Source: Gammaproteobacteria bacterium RIFCSPHIGHO2_12_FULL_43_28 | GTDB lineage: Bacteria > Pseudomonadota > Gammaproteobacteria > DSM-16500 | Reading direction: 5' to 3' | DNA: 33,949 nt | Assembly: GCA_001801635.1 (NCBI GenBank) | Contig: MGYG01000074.1 | Span: 1-33,949 of the forward strand | In this document: in pieces, positions 25,894 to 33,949 of the stretch | Layout: each line of letters starts with the position of its first letter | Position numbering within the stretch: the stretch's first letter is position 1 | The notes under the pieces: generated by a model | Told to the model about the DNA's origin: nothing | The model's input: the letters and a program-made list of their open reading frames with translations, nothing else | Databases searched by the model: none | Made by a program: the position numbers and the translations under genes

Positions 25894-27090
25894 ATGATAG
25901 ATTTTAAATTAATCGGCTGTATTTTGATGGTGGTTGGCACTTCGATTGGTGCCGGCATGCTGGCCCTTCCCATTGCAACCGCGGAACTTGGTTTTATTGG
26001 TTCTCTAATTCTACTTTTTACTTGCTGGGCCGTTATGTTGTCTGGCGCATTGCTTTTGCTTGAAGTGAATCTTTGGTTGCCGCAACGTAGTCACCTCGTC
26101 TCTATGGCGAAAGCAACGATAGGCCCCATCGGTCAACTCATCGCTTGGCTTGCCTACCTTTTATTACTCTATTCGCTTTTGTGCGCCTATATTGCAGGGG
26201 GGAGTGATTTGTTGCGGCATTTGTTGCAGACCTTTGGTATGTCAATTTCACCATGGACGGCGGCCATTAGTTTCACTTTGCTCTTTGGCTGGATAGTTTA
26301 TATCGGTGTGCAGATGGTGGATTACGTGAATCGCGGCTTAATGTTATTTAAATTTATCACGTATTTTGGATTGATTGCCTTTTTAACACCGTTTCTCAAT
26401 CCCGCGCTATTAGCAGGCGGTGCGCTGAAAAACATAACGCTTGGAACGGCGATTACCGTCACCATCACTTCATTTGGCTTTGGCAGCATTATTCCGAGTT
26501 TACGTATTTATTACGCGGGCGATGTCAGAAAATTAAAACAAACTATCGTCATCGGCAGTTTAATTCCACTCATCATCTACGCCATTTGGGATGCGATTAT
26601 CATGGGCGTTATCCCGCTGCAAGGCACGCATGGGTTAGTTGCCGTACTTAATTCGTCGGATGCGGTGAGTCAATTAGTTAAAACGTTAAGCGGCGTTGCA
26701 ATGAGTGGTACGGTGACACTTTTTACCAAAGTATTCACCTCTATTTGCGTGTTGACCTCTTTTCTGTGTGTTGCGCTTTCATTAGTGGATTTTGTGGCAG
26801 ATGGGTTTCAACTCGAAAAGCAGGGTAAAGCCAACCTTTTCATTCATGCTATCGCTTTTCTGCCGCCACTTATTATTGTGATGGGTTTCCCGGGGATTTT
26901 CATTGACGCATTGCAATATGCAGGTATTTATTGCGCAATACTGCTTCTGGTGCTACCCGCCTTAATGGCGTGGCGTGGTCGTTATTACAAAGGTGTTGCT
27001 GGTCGATTTCTGGTGCCGGGCGGACGCTTTTTATTGCTGCTTGTTGGGATGGCGGGGCTTTTTGTTATTTTTCGCGGACTTGCCGGCTAA
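25894..27090 (+). CDS. tyrP: Aromatic amino acid (TyrP-like) permease
   Basis: KLIGCILMVVGTSIGAGMLALPIATAELGFIGS; multi-TM hydroxy/aromatic amino acid permease pattern. Confidence 0.82.
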   Translation: MIDFKLIGCILMVVGTSIGAGMLALPIATAELGFIGSLILLFTCWAVMLSGALLLLEVNLWLPQRSHLVSMAKATIGPIGQLIAWLAYLLLLYSLLCAYIAGGSDLLRHLLQTFGMSISPWTAAISFTLLFGWIVYIGVQMVDYVNRGLMLFKFITYFGLIAFLTPFLNPALLAGGALKNITLGTAITVTITSFGFGSIIPSLRIYYAGDVRKLKQTIVIGSLIPLIIYAIWDAIIMGVIPLQGTHGLVAVLNSSDAVSQLVKTLSGVAMSGTVTLFTKVFTSICVLTSFLCVALSLVDFVADGFQLEKQGKANLFIHAIAFLPPLIIVMGFPGIFIDALQYAGIYCAILLLVLPALMAWRGRYYKGVAGRFLVPGGRFLLLLVGMAGLFVIFRGLAG

Positions 27091-27303
27091 TTTGCCGGCT
27101 AATTTTGACAACCTCTTTTTATTTCTATACCATCTTTTGTCGACCAAAAACGGTTTACACCATAGGGTCTTTTAACCTGGATCGCGGAATATAATAAATT
27201 AATTATTTCAATAAGTTATGCTTTCATCCACCCCGATAAGATAATCTTAATTATGGTTCTGTATATTATTAAGACATAGCAGAGGACAAGAGGTGAGTTA
27301 AAA

Positions 27304-28449
27304 ATGAATTCCAAGTTGATAGGCGGCATTTTATTGGTCGTTGGGACCACCATCGGTGCTGGTATGCTTGCACTGCCAATTGCCACGGCTCAATTAGGAT
27401 TTTGGGGTTCACTTGTTCTATTGATGAGTGTCTGGTTGGTGATGGTCGCAAGCGCCTTCCTTTTCCTTGAAGTCAATTTGTGGTTGCCTGCCGATAGCAA
27501 TTTGGTCTCGATGGCGGGAGCGACCCTTGGTAAGGCCGGTCAATCTGTTGTTTGGGTTGTTTATCTCATATTACTTTATGCGATTTTGTCTGCCTATCTT
27601 GCTGGCGGGGGCGATATCTTGCACTACCTGCTCGCAACACAAGGTATTCACTTGCCGCTTGCGGCTGCCTATATGTTATTTACTTTCTTGCTCGGTTTTG
27701 TCGTTTATCTTGGTATTCGTGCGGTTGACTACGTAAATCGTACACTGATGTTCGGCAAAATGGGCGCACTGTGCTTGTTGATGTTATTTATGTTGCCCTT
27801 CGTGTCCAATGTCAATTTAGAATCAGGGACTTTTGGTCATCTCTTTTCAGCGACAAGTTTGTCAGTGACGGTTGCCTCATTTGGCAGCATCATGATTATT
27901 CCCAGTTTGCGCACGTATTTTGGCGAGGATGTTAAATCCTTACGTAAAGCTATTTTTATCGGCATGTTAATTCCATTACTCTGTTACGTTATCTGGGTGA
28001 TGGTTGTGCTTGGTGTGGTGCCGCTTGAAGGCGCGAATGGCTTAAAAGGGATGATGACTTCTTCTACCGCGAATAGCGATTTAGTCATCGCGATCACCAC
28101 GTTGTTGCGGAGTAAGGTCGCAGCAACCTTACTTAAATTTTTCACCTCGATTTGCATGACCACTTCATTTTTAAGCGTATCGCTTTGTTTATCTGATTTT
28201 ATGTCCGACGGACTGAAGGTTAAAAAAATTGGTTTGGGTAAAGTACTTATTACGGCGATCACCTTCGTGCCGCCGATTTGTATCGTCCTTTTTTATCCGG
28301 ATGCCTTTATCCGTGCCTTAAATTACGGCGGCATCAGCTGCTTCTTCTTGATGATCTTATTGCCAGCCTTAATGGCGTGGCGCGGCCGTTACCACTTCAA
28401 ATTCGGGCAAGCTTATCGGGTGCGTGGCGGTAAGTTTTTGCTTCCTTGA
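27304..28449 (+). CDS. tyrP: Aromatic amino acid (TyrP-like) permease, tandem paralog
   Basis: KLIGGILLVVGTTIGAGMLALPIATAQLGFWGS; co-linear with the preceding gene along its length. Confidence 0.82.
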   Translation: MNSKLIGGILLVVGTTIGAGMLALPIATAQLGFWGSLVLLMSVWLVMVASAFLFLEVNLWLPADSNLVSMAGATLGKAGQSVVWVVYLILLYAILSAYLAGGGDILHYLLATQGIHLPLAAAYMLFTFLLGFVVYLGIRAVDYVNRTLMFGKMGALCLLMLFMLPFVSNVNLESGTFGHLFSATSLSVTVASFGSIMIIPSLRTYFGEDVKSLRKAIFIGMLIPLLCYVIWVMVVLGVVPLEGANGLKGMMTSSTANSDLVIAITTLLRSKVAATLLKFFTSICMTTSFLSVSLCLSDFMSDGLKVKKIGLGKVLITAITFVPPICIVLFYPDAFIRALNYGGISCFFLMILLPALMAWRGRYHFKFGQAYRVRGGKFLLP

Positions 28450-28546
28450 TGATTGGGTTTGGCCTGGAAGGCGCAATTTAAGCTTGGAGGAACCGCCGCC
28501 CCCTCTGGTATGATAAAAAGGGGTCAAGAAAAGCAAAGGACGCAGC

Positions 28547-29509
28547 ATGGAACAGGTGGCAAATTTCTGGATTTGGGCAGGCTTTAGTATTTTTGTTATC
28601 ATCGCACTTGGCATCGATACGTGGCTTGCAGAAAAAAAACAAATCGGACCGCAGTCTTCCGTGCGTGCTTCACTTTACTGGACTTTATTTTGGGTCGTGC
28701 TCGCGCTCATTTTTAATCTTCTCTTGTGGGGTTATTTATATGTTACGAATGGCCCGGTATTTGCCCATCAAAGCGCGCTTGATTTTCTAACTGGGTATCT
28801 CATCGAAAAATCACTGTCAGTCGATAATCTTTTTGTCTTTTACATGATCTTTCATCAATTCCGCATACCAGTAGCATTGCAGCGCCGGGTATTGACGTAT
28901 GGTATTTGGAGTGCGGTTGTTTTTCGTTTACTTTTCATTTTGCTCGGTACTTATCTCATTGCGCAATTTCACTGGCTGCTTTATTTGCTGGGTGTTTTCT
29001 TAATGCTGACTGGTATCAAGATGTTTTTCTTTGAAACGAAAGAGAAAGATCTTGCGCAGGGAATATTGTTTCGTCTGTTGAATCGTATTTTTCGTTTGAC
29101 TGATGAAATAGCGGAACAGCATTTTTTTGTGAAACGAGAAGGTTATTATTTTGCGACAAGACTTTTTGTTGCGCTGGCATTTGTTGAAATAAGCGATATT
29201 ATTTTTGCGTTTGATAGTATCCCGGCCATATTTGCCATTACACGCGATCCTTTCATCGTATGGACATCGAATATTTTTGCTATTTTAGGCTTGCGCGCAC
29301 TTTATTTTTGTTTGGCTGGCATGGCTGATCGGTTTAATTTATTAAAGTATGGCGTTGCCATTATTCTGATATTTGTCGGATTTAAGATGGTCATTGAGCC
29401 TTGGTTTAATGTGCCAACTGTCTTTTCTCTTGGCATTGTTATTGGTATTTTACTATCCTTTATTTTTGTCAGTCTATTTCGCGAGCGAAAAAATAATGCA
29501 GCCAATTAA
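28547..29509 (+). CDS. TerC/Alx-family integral membrane protein
   Basis: DFLTGYLIEKSLSVDNLFVFYMIFHQFRIP..LQRRVLTYGIWSAVVFRLLFI ... FVEISDIIFAFDSIPAIFAITRDPFIVWTSNIFAILGLRALYF. Confidence 0.92.
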   Translation: MEQVANFWIWAGFSIFVIIALGIDTWLAEKKQIGPQSSVRASLYWTLFWVVLALIFNLLLWGYLYVTNGPVFAHQSALDFLTGYLIEKSLSVDNLFVFYMIFHQFRIPVALQRRVLTYGIWSAVVFRLLFILLGTYLIAQFHWLLYLLGVFLMLTGIKMFFFETKEKDLAQGILFRLLNRIFRLTDEIAEQHFFVKREGYYFATRLFVALAFVEISDIIFAFDSIPAIFAITRDPFIVWTSNIFAILGLRALYFCLAGMADRFNLLKYGVAIILIFVGFKMVIEPWFNVPTVFSLGIVIGILLSFIFVSLFRERKNNAAN

Positions 29510-30983
29510 TGTACCGATTTATCAAGCAGCACAAATTCGTGAATTGGAAAAACTGGCCATCGCGAAATTTAATTTATCCAGCCAAACCATGATGCAGCGT
29601 GCTGGAAAAGCGGCGTCTGAATTCTTATTGCGTCGTTGGCCGCAAGTTAAGCGTGTCGCCATTTTTTGTGGGAGTGGTAATAATGGCGGTGATGGTTATG
29701 TGCTTGCAAAATTATTGCACGAGCGTGGCATGGACATTAGTGTGTGGCAAGTTGGTAATCATGATGCGCTAAGCGAGGTAGCACGTGATGCACTCGATGC
29801 ATGTAAAAAAGATAATGTGCCTGTGAACCCGTTTAGTGAAGCGGTTGATTTAGTCCATCCTGATCTTATTGTGGATGCGATTTGCGGTATCGGATTGCAT
29901 GATCAATTGCGTAAAGAAACGATGGCAGCGATTGATAAAATGCATCGCTCACATGCGCCAATTTTTTCGATTGATATTCCAACCGGTATCGATGCGGATA
30001 CGGGCAATGTTTTGGGTAAAGCAGTACGCGCATCAGCAACGATTACGTTTATTGGACTTAAATTAGGATTATTAACGGGCAGCGGTATTGCGTACACGGG
30101 CGAACTGGTACTCAATGATTTGCAATTTCCCGCGGAATTATTGAATAGTGTAAAACCAATTGCTGAAAAGCTACAGCTTGGTGCCTTTGCATCGTTATTA
30201 AAACCGCGCACACGAGATTGGCATAAAGGTATGTCTGGTCATGTACTCATCGTTGGTGGCTATCCTGGGTATTCAGGTGCGCCGCGCATGGCTGCCGAAG
30301 CTGCATTACGTATCGGTGCGGGCCTTGTCAGTGTTGCAACCCATCCTGAGCATGCCGCATCGCTCAATGCATTTCTTCCAGAAATAATGTGTCATGGTAT
30401 TCATACGCCGGATGATCTTTCTCCCTTGATTGAACGTGCGGATGTAATAGTCTTTGGGCCCGGACTTTCACAAACCTCATGGGCAAAATTACTTTTTACC
30501 AAAGTATATGAAACAGCGTTGCCACTCGTCGTCGATGCAGATGGATTGAATCTCCTGGCAACAGATGCTAACGTCAGAGAAAATTGGGTGCTAACACCGC
30601 ATCCAGGTGAGGCGGCTCGTTTGTTAAATGAATCCACTGAAGTGATACAGCAAGATAGGCTGCTAGCAGTAAATACCATCCAACAACGTTACGGTGGGGT
30701 TTGTGTTTTAAAAGGGGCGGGAACCTTAATCAGCGCGCCACCCGCTTTGCCCGCCTTATGCAATAAAGGAAATCCCGGCATGGCGTCTGCGGGGATGGGT
30801 GATGTGTTAAGTGGCGTAATTGGTGGTTTGATCGCACAAAAAATTCCATTGGGGGATGCGGCTAAACTAGGCGTTTATATTCACGCAATGGCCGGTGATT
30901 TGGCTGCAAAAGAGGGTGAGCGTGGTATGATTGCGACGGATTTAATGCCTTATTTACGACGCTTAAATAACTCGATGGTGTAA
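29496..30983 (+). CDS. nnr: Bifunctional NAD(P)H-hydrate epimerase/dehydratase
   Basis: FCGSGNNGGDGYVLAKLLHERG; HVLIVGGYPGYSGAPRMAAEAALRIGAGLVSVAT; GNPGMASAGMGDVLSGVIGGL. Start 29496 overlaps the terC-family stop. Confidence 0.94.
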   Translation: MQPINVPIYQAAQIRELEKLAIAKFNLSSQTMMQRAGKAASEFLLRRWPQVKRVAIFCGSGNNGGDGYVLAKLLHERGMDISVWQVGNHDALSEVARDALDACKKDNVPVNPFSEAVDLVHPDLIVDAICGIGLHDQLRKETMAAIDKMHRSHAPIFSIDIPTGIDADTGNVLGKAVRASATITFIGLKLGLLTGSGIAYTGELVLNDLQFPAELLNSVKPIAEKLQLGAFASLLKPRTRDWHKGMSGHVLIVGGYPGYSGAPRMAAEAALRIGAGLVSVATHPEHAASLNAFLPEIMCHGIHTPDDLSPLIERADVIVFGPGLSQTSWAKLLFTKVYETALPLVVDADGLNLLATDANVRENWVLTPHPGEAARLLNESTEVIQQDRLLAVNTIQQRYGGVCVLKGAGTLISAPPALPALCNKGNPGMASAGMGDVLSGVIGGLIAQKIPLGDAAKLGVYIHAMAGDLAAKEGERGMIATDLMPYLRRLNNSMV

Positions 30984-30995
30984 GTAGAGAAAAAA

Positions 30996-31475
30996 ATGAG
31001 TGAGCTTGCCAGTATGAATGCAAAATCAATGGTTAAACTATTAGCATCAGAAAAGGACATGTTTGTATTTGCAGATAAGGTTGCAAAGGCGATTAAAAAC
31101 GGCGCCATTATTTTTTTAAAAGGAAGCTTAGGTGCTGGCAAAACAACGTTTGTTCGCGGTGTGTTGCGTGCGTTTGGTTTTCACGGCAAAGTAAAAAGCC
31201 CAACCTATGCACTACTTGAACCTTATGAAATTGATCAGCATAAAATATTTCACTTTGATTTTTATCGCATCAATAGTCCGAAAGAACTCGATTTCATTGG
31301 CGTTGAAGAATATTTTTTGCCAGCGTTTATTTGTTTGGTTGAATGGCCAGAGAAAGGGGAGAGTCATTTACCAACACCTGATCTTTTGTTTGAATTTACA
31401 GTTAAAAATGAGACGAGAGAATTGACTATCACCGCGCATACAAAACACGGCACAGAAATGCTTACACAGTTGTAG
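30996..31475 (+). CDS. tsaE: tRNA threonylcarbamoyladenosine biosynthesis ATPase TsaE
   Basis: IFLKGSLGAGKTTFVRGVLRAFGFHGKVKSPTYALLEPYE...FDFYRINSPKELDFIGVEEYF...LVEWPEKG. Confidence 0.95.
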   Translation: MSELASMNAKSMVKLLASEKDMFVFADKVAKAIKNGAIIFLKGSLGAGKTTFVRGVLRAFGFHGKVKSPTYALLEPYEIDQHKIFHFDFYRINSPKELDFIGVEEYFLPAFICLVEWPEKGESHLPTPDLLFEFTVKNETRELTITAHTKHGTEMLTQL

Positions 31476-31563
31476 TAAGGCGCAGACTACATGTCAGTTA
31501 AACATTCGTTGTAATTGATATATTAAAACGATAATCTTAAAGTATTTTTTTGGCGATCATTAT

Positions 31564-31989
31564 ATGGACTTAACAAAATCATTTCTGATTAAATTGCCAA
31601 GCCATTCGGATGAGCGCGGCAGTTTAACGGTGATTGAAAACGAGGGCCAGCTTCCATTCACCATTAAACGGATTTTTTATATTTACGATGTCCCCCAAGA
31701 AGCACGCCGGGCTTCGCACGCACATTACCGTCTGCAAGAACTTATCATTCCTGCGGCAGGCAGTTTTACTATCACTTTGGATGATGGAACGAATAAACAA
31801 AGCTTCACTTTAGACCGTCCAGATTGCGGACTGTACGTCCCTCCTTTGACTTGGGTAGAAATTGAAGATTTTTCTGCAAAAGCAACCTGCTTGGTATTTG
31901 CTTCCGCACCATACGATGCCTCTGATTATTGTCAGGATTATCCCACATTTCTAAAAGCAAGAAGCGATAATGACAATACCATTTCTTGA
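31564..31989 (+). CDS. WxcM/FdtA-like dTDP-keto-hexose isomerase (cupin)
   Basis: [60 protein letters not shown]; precedes a DegT/DnrJ aminotransferase. Confidence 0.82.
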   Translation: MDLTKSFLIKLPSHSDERGSLTVIENEGQLPFTIKRIFYIYDVPQEARRASHAHYRLQELIIPAAGSFTITLDDGTNKQSFTLDRPDCGLYVPPLTWVEIEDFSAKATCLVFASAPYDASDYCQDYPTFLKARSDNDNTIS

Positions 31990-33076
31990 ATTACGCAGTA
32001 ACTACACCGAAATTGCAGAGGAATTAAACGAAGCCTATTTCCGTGTCATGGCATCGGGCCAATTTATTCTAGGCGAGGAAGTGACTAAATTTACCGATGA
32101 ATTTGCCCAGTATTGCGGCGTTGCCCATTGCATCGGTGTCGGCAATGGGCTGGATGCGATGCACCTTATCTTGCATGCTTATGGAATCGGCCCGGGAGAT
32201 GAAGTCATCGTCCCCTCAAATACTTTTGTTGCCACCTGGTTAGCCATATTACATTGCGGCGCAACACCTGTTGCAGTGGATCCTGATCCGAATACTTTTA
32301 ATATTCAGCCTGAGTATGTGCGAAAGGCCATCACCTCTCGTACGAAAGCTATTATCGCCGTTCATTTATATGGACAAACAGCGGACATGGATGCATTGCA
32401 CACCATTGCAAAACAGCACCAGCTCAAGTTGATCGAAGATGCCGCACAAGCACATGGCGCGTGTTATAAAAATCGGCGCGCGGGCAGTCTCGCGGATGCA
32501 GCTGCTTTTAGTTTTTTTCCGACTAAAAACCTGGGCGCATTTGGTGACGGGGGTGCCGTCGTCACAAATGATACTCGGCTTGCAGCCCACATCGGCAACT
32601 TGCGAAATTATGGAGCCGTAGCTAAAAATCAGTATGTCATGAAAGGTTTTAATTCCCGCTTAGATGAGTTGCAGGCTGCATTTTTGCGAGTAAAATTACG
32701 CAAGCTGGATGTATGGAATGAACGGCGCAGAAAAATTGCCAATCGCTATTTGTCTGCACTCAATCATTTGCCGCTCAATTTACCCACCATTCCTGATTGG
32801 GCAGATCCGGTATGGCACTTGTTTGTGGTGCGCACTCCTTGTCGTGATCGTTTAAAAGAATTTCTTTTCCAACATGGCATCGAAACATTAATTCATTATC
32901 CAAATGTGTTAAGCGATCATCCCGCCCATCAGGAAATGGTTTATCACAAGCAATTATCAAACGCGATTGAAACAGAAATTTTAAGTTTGCCTTTATCCCC
33001 ACATATGCCGCAAACAGCCGTCAATGAAGTAATCCGCATGTGTCAACTTGCAGCCGAGCAACGGGTACTCTGTTAA
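31970..33076 (+). CDS. DegT/DnrJ/EryC1 sugar aminotransferase (FdtB/QdtB-like)
   Basis: [38 protein letters not shown]...[44 protein letters not shown]. Confidence 0.93.
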   Translation: MTIPFLELRSNYTEIAEELNEAYFRVMASGQFILGEEVTKFTDEFAQYCGVAHCIGVGNGLDAMHLILHAYGIGPGDEVIVPSNTFVATWLAILHCGATPVAVDPDPNTFNIQPEYVRKAITSRTKAIIAVHLYGQTADMDALHTIAKQHQLKLIEDAAQAHGACYKNRRAGSLADAAAFSFFPTKNLGAFGDGGAVVTNDTRLAAHIGNLRNYGAVAKNQYVMKGFNSRLDELQAAFLRVKLRKLDVWNERRRKIANRYLSALNHLPLNLPTIPDWADPVWHLFVVRTPCRDRLKEFLFQHGIETLIHYPNVLSDHPAHQEMVYHKQLSNAIETEILSLPLSPHMPQTAVNEVIRMCQLAAEQRVLC

Positions 33077-33949
33077 GCAGAACAATAGCGTTTCCACATC
33101 TCTCTGTAGGCTTCCTCAAGATGCTTGATCCAATTATTGAGATCAAGTAGCGGTGAGGTTTTGAAATCTTGACGTAGTGTGTTGCGATATTCTAAGAGTA
33201 ACGACTTCTTCTTGGCCAACGTAACTGCTATTGAAACATATTCTGCGACAGAATTTGCGACAAGCTCAGCATGTCCCATGCTTCTGAGTATCGCCTTGCC
33301 ATGTTGCAGACAATGTTTTGTTTCATTACATAATGAGACAACAGGCACGCCTTGCCATAACGCTTCTCTAACGCTTGTTGCACCAGAATAAGGAAAAGAA
33401 TCGAGGGCGATATCTACTTTCTCGTATGCCTGCAGCATTTTCTCGTGTGTGGTGTAGCCTTCAAAATAAATGTTGTTCAAATCACAGCCTTGCGCTGCAA
33501 AAAGTTGTTCATAAGCTTTAATGAAAGGAGCATGATCCAAAACGGAAGCCTTCATATAAAATCTAGCATTTGGTACTTGCCGTAGAATTTTGCACCATAC
33601 ATTAATGACTTGCCCATTGATCTTATGCGCTGCGCCAAAAGAACCAAATGTGACATATTGATTTTTAAAACAAGGCGGTGGTGCACAAGGTGGAAAATAA
33701 TCAGGAAAGGCCAATGCTTTTCTGACACCTTTGTGATAATAAATTTTTTCGGAATAATTTGCCTGATTTAATCTAAATTCCTCTCCAACCAATATATAAT
33801 CGATAGCCGCAACACCAGAAGTAGCAGACCAATTGTAATGACTCACTTGGATAGGTGCAGGCCTTCTTGCTATTGCGCCATAACGATTAATAATGCAGTG
33901 CCCATTTAGTTCTAACAAAATATCAACTTCATCTGTTCGAATCAGTTCA
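33073..33949 (-). CDS. OGT/SPINDLY-like glycosyltransferase (family 41), 5' end beyond the right window edge
   Basis: [16 protein letters not shown]...[26 protein letters not shown]...[34 protein letters not shown]...[28 protein letters not shown]. The frame stays open to 33949. Confidence 0.85.
   Translation of the reverse strand, partial: ELIRTDEVDILLELNGHCIINRYGAIARRPAPIQVSHYNWSATSGVAAIDYILVGEEFRLNQANYSEKIYYHKGVRKALAFPDYFPPCAPPPCFKNQYVTFGSFGAAHKINGQVINVWCKILRQVPNARFYMKASVLDHAPFIKAYEQLFAAQGCDLNNIYFEGYTTHEKMLQAYEKVDIALDSFPYSGATSVREALWQGVPVVSLCNETKHCLQHGKAILRSMGHAELVANSVAEYVSIAVTLAKKKSLLLEYRNTLRQDFKTSPLLDLNNWIKHLEEAYREMWKRYCSA

Overview
The 33.9 kb window looks like a gammaproteobacterial chromosome, probably Legionellales-like. 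That placement is inferred from gene content and was not tested. It splits into two parts.

(1) About 1-8.2 kb is an accessory, mobile-element-like segment. It has two paralogous small proteins, one carrying a J-domain. It also has a CI/LexA-like S24 repressor divergent from an AlpA-like HTH protein, a DUF3987 protein, a replication-relaxation-like protein and an ankyrin-repeat protein. It ends at the 3' side of a minus-strand CAU-anticodon tRNA gene. No integrase, relaxase or coupling protein is visible.

(2) About 8.4-33.9 kb is mostly core metabolism and housekeeping: an inositol catabolic operon (iolT-like, iolG, fused iolC-iolB, iolD, iolE, mmsA/iolA); the macromolecular synthesis cluster (rpsU, yqeY-like, dnaG, rpoD); tsaD, plsY, orn, queG; two tandem TyrP-like permeases; a TerC-family protein; nnr and tsaE; an FdtA/FdtB-like amino-sugar pair; and an OGT/SPINDLY-like glycosyltransferase running off the right edge.

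The most interesting unexplained structure is a two-palindrome module that occurs twice (about 4929-5158 and 5819-6047), once on each side of the replication-relaxation-like gene. The second copy is followed by an 11-codon ORF with a ribosome binding site that looks like a truncated gene. Three long, perfect palindromes also lie in core intergenic regions. One of them encodes the C-terminus of QueG.
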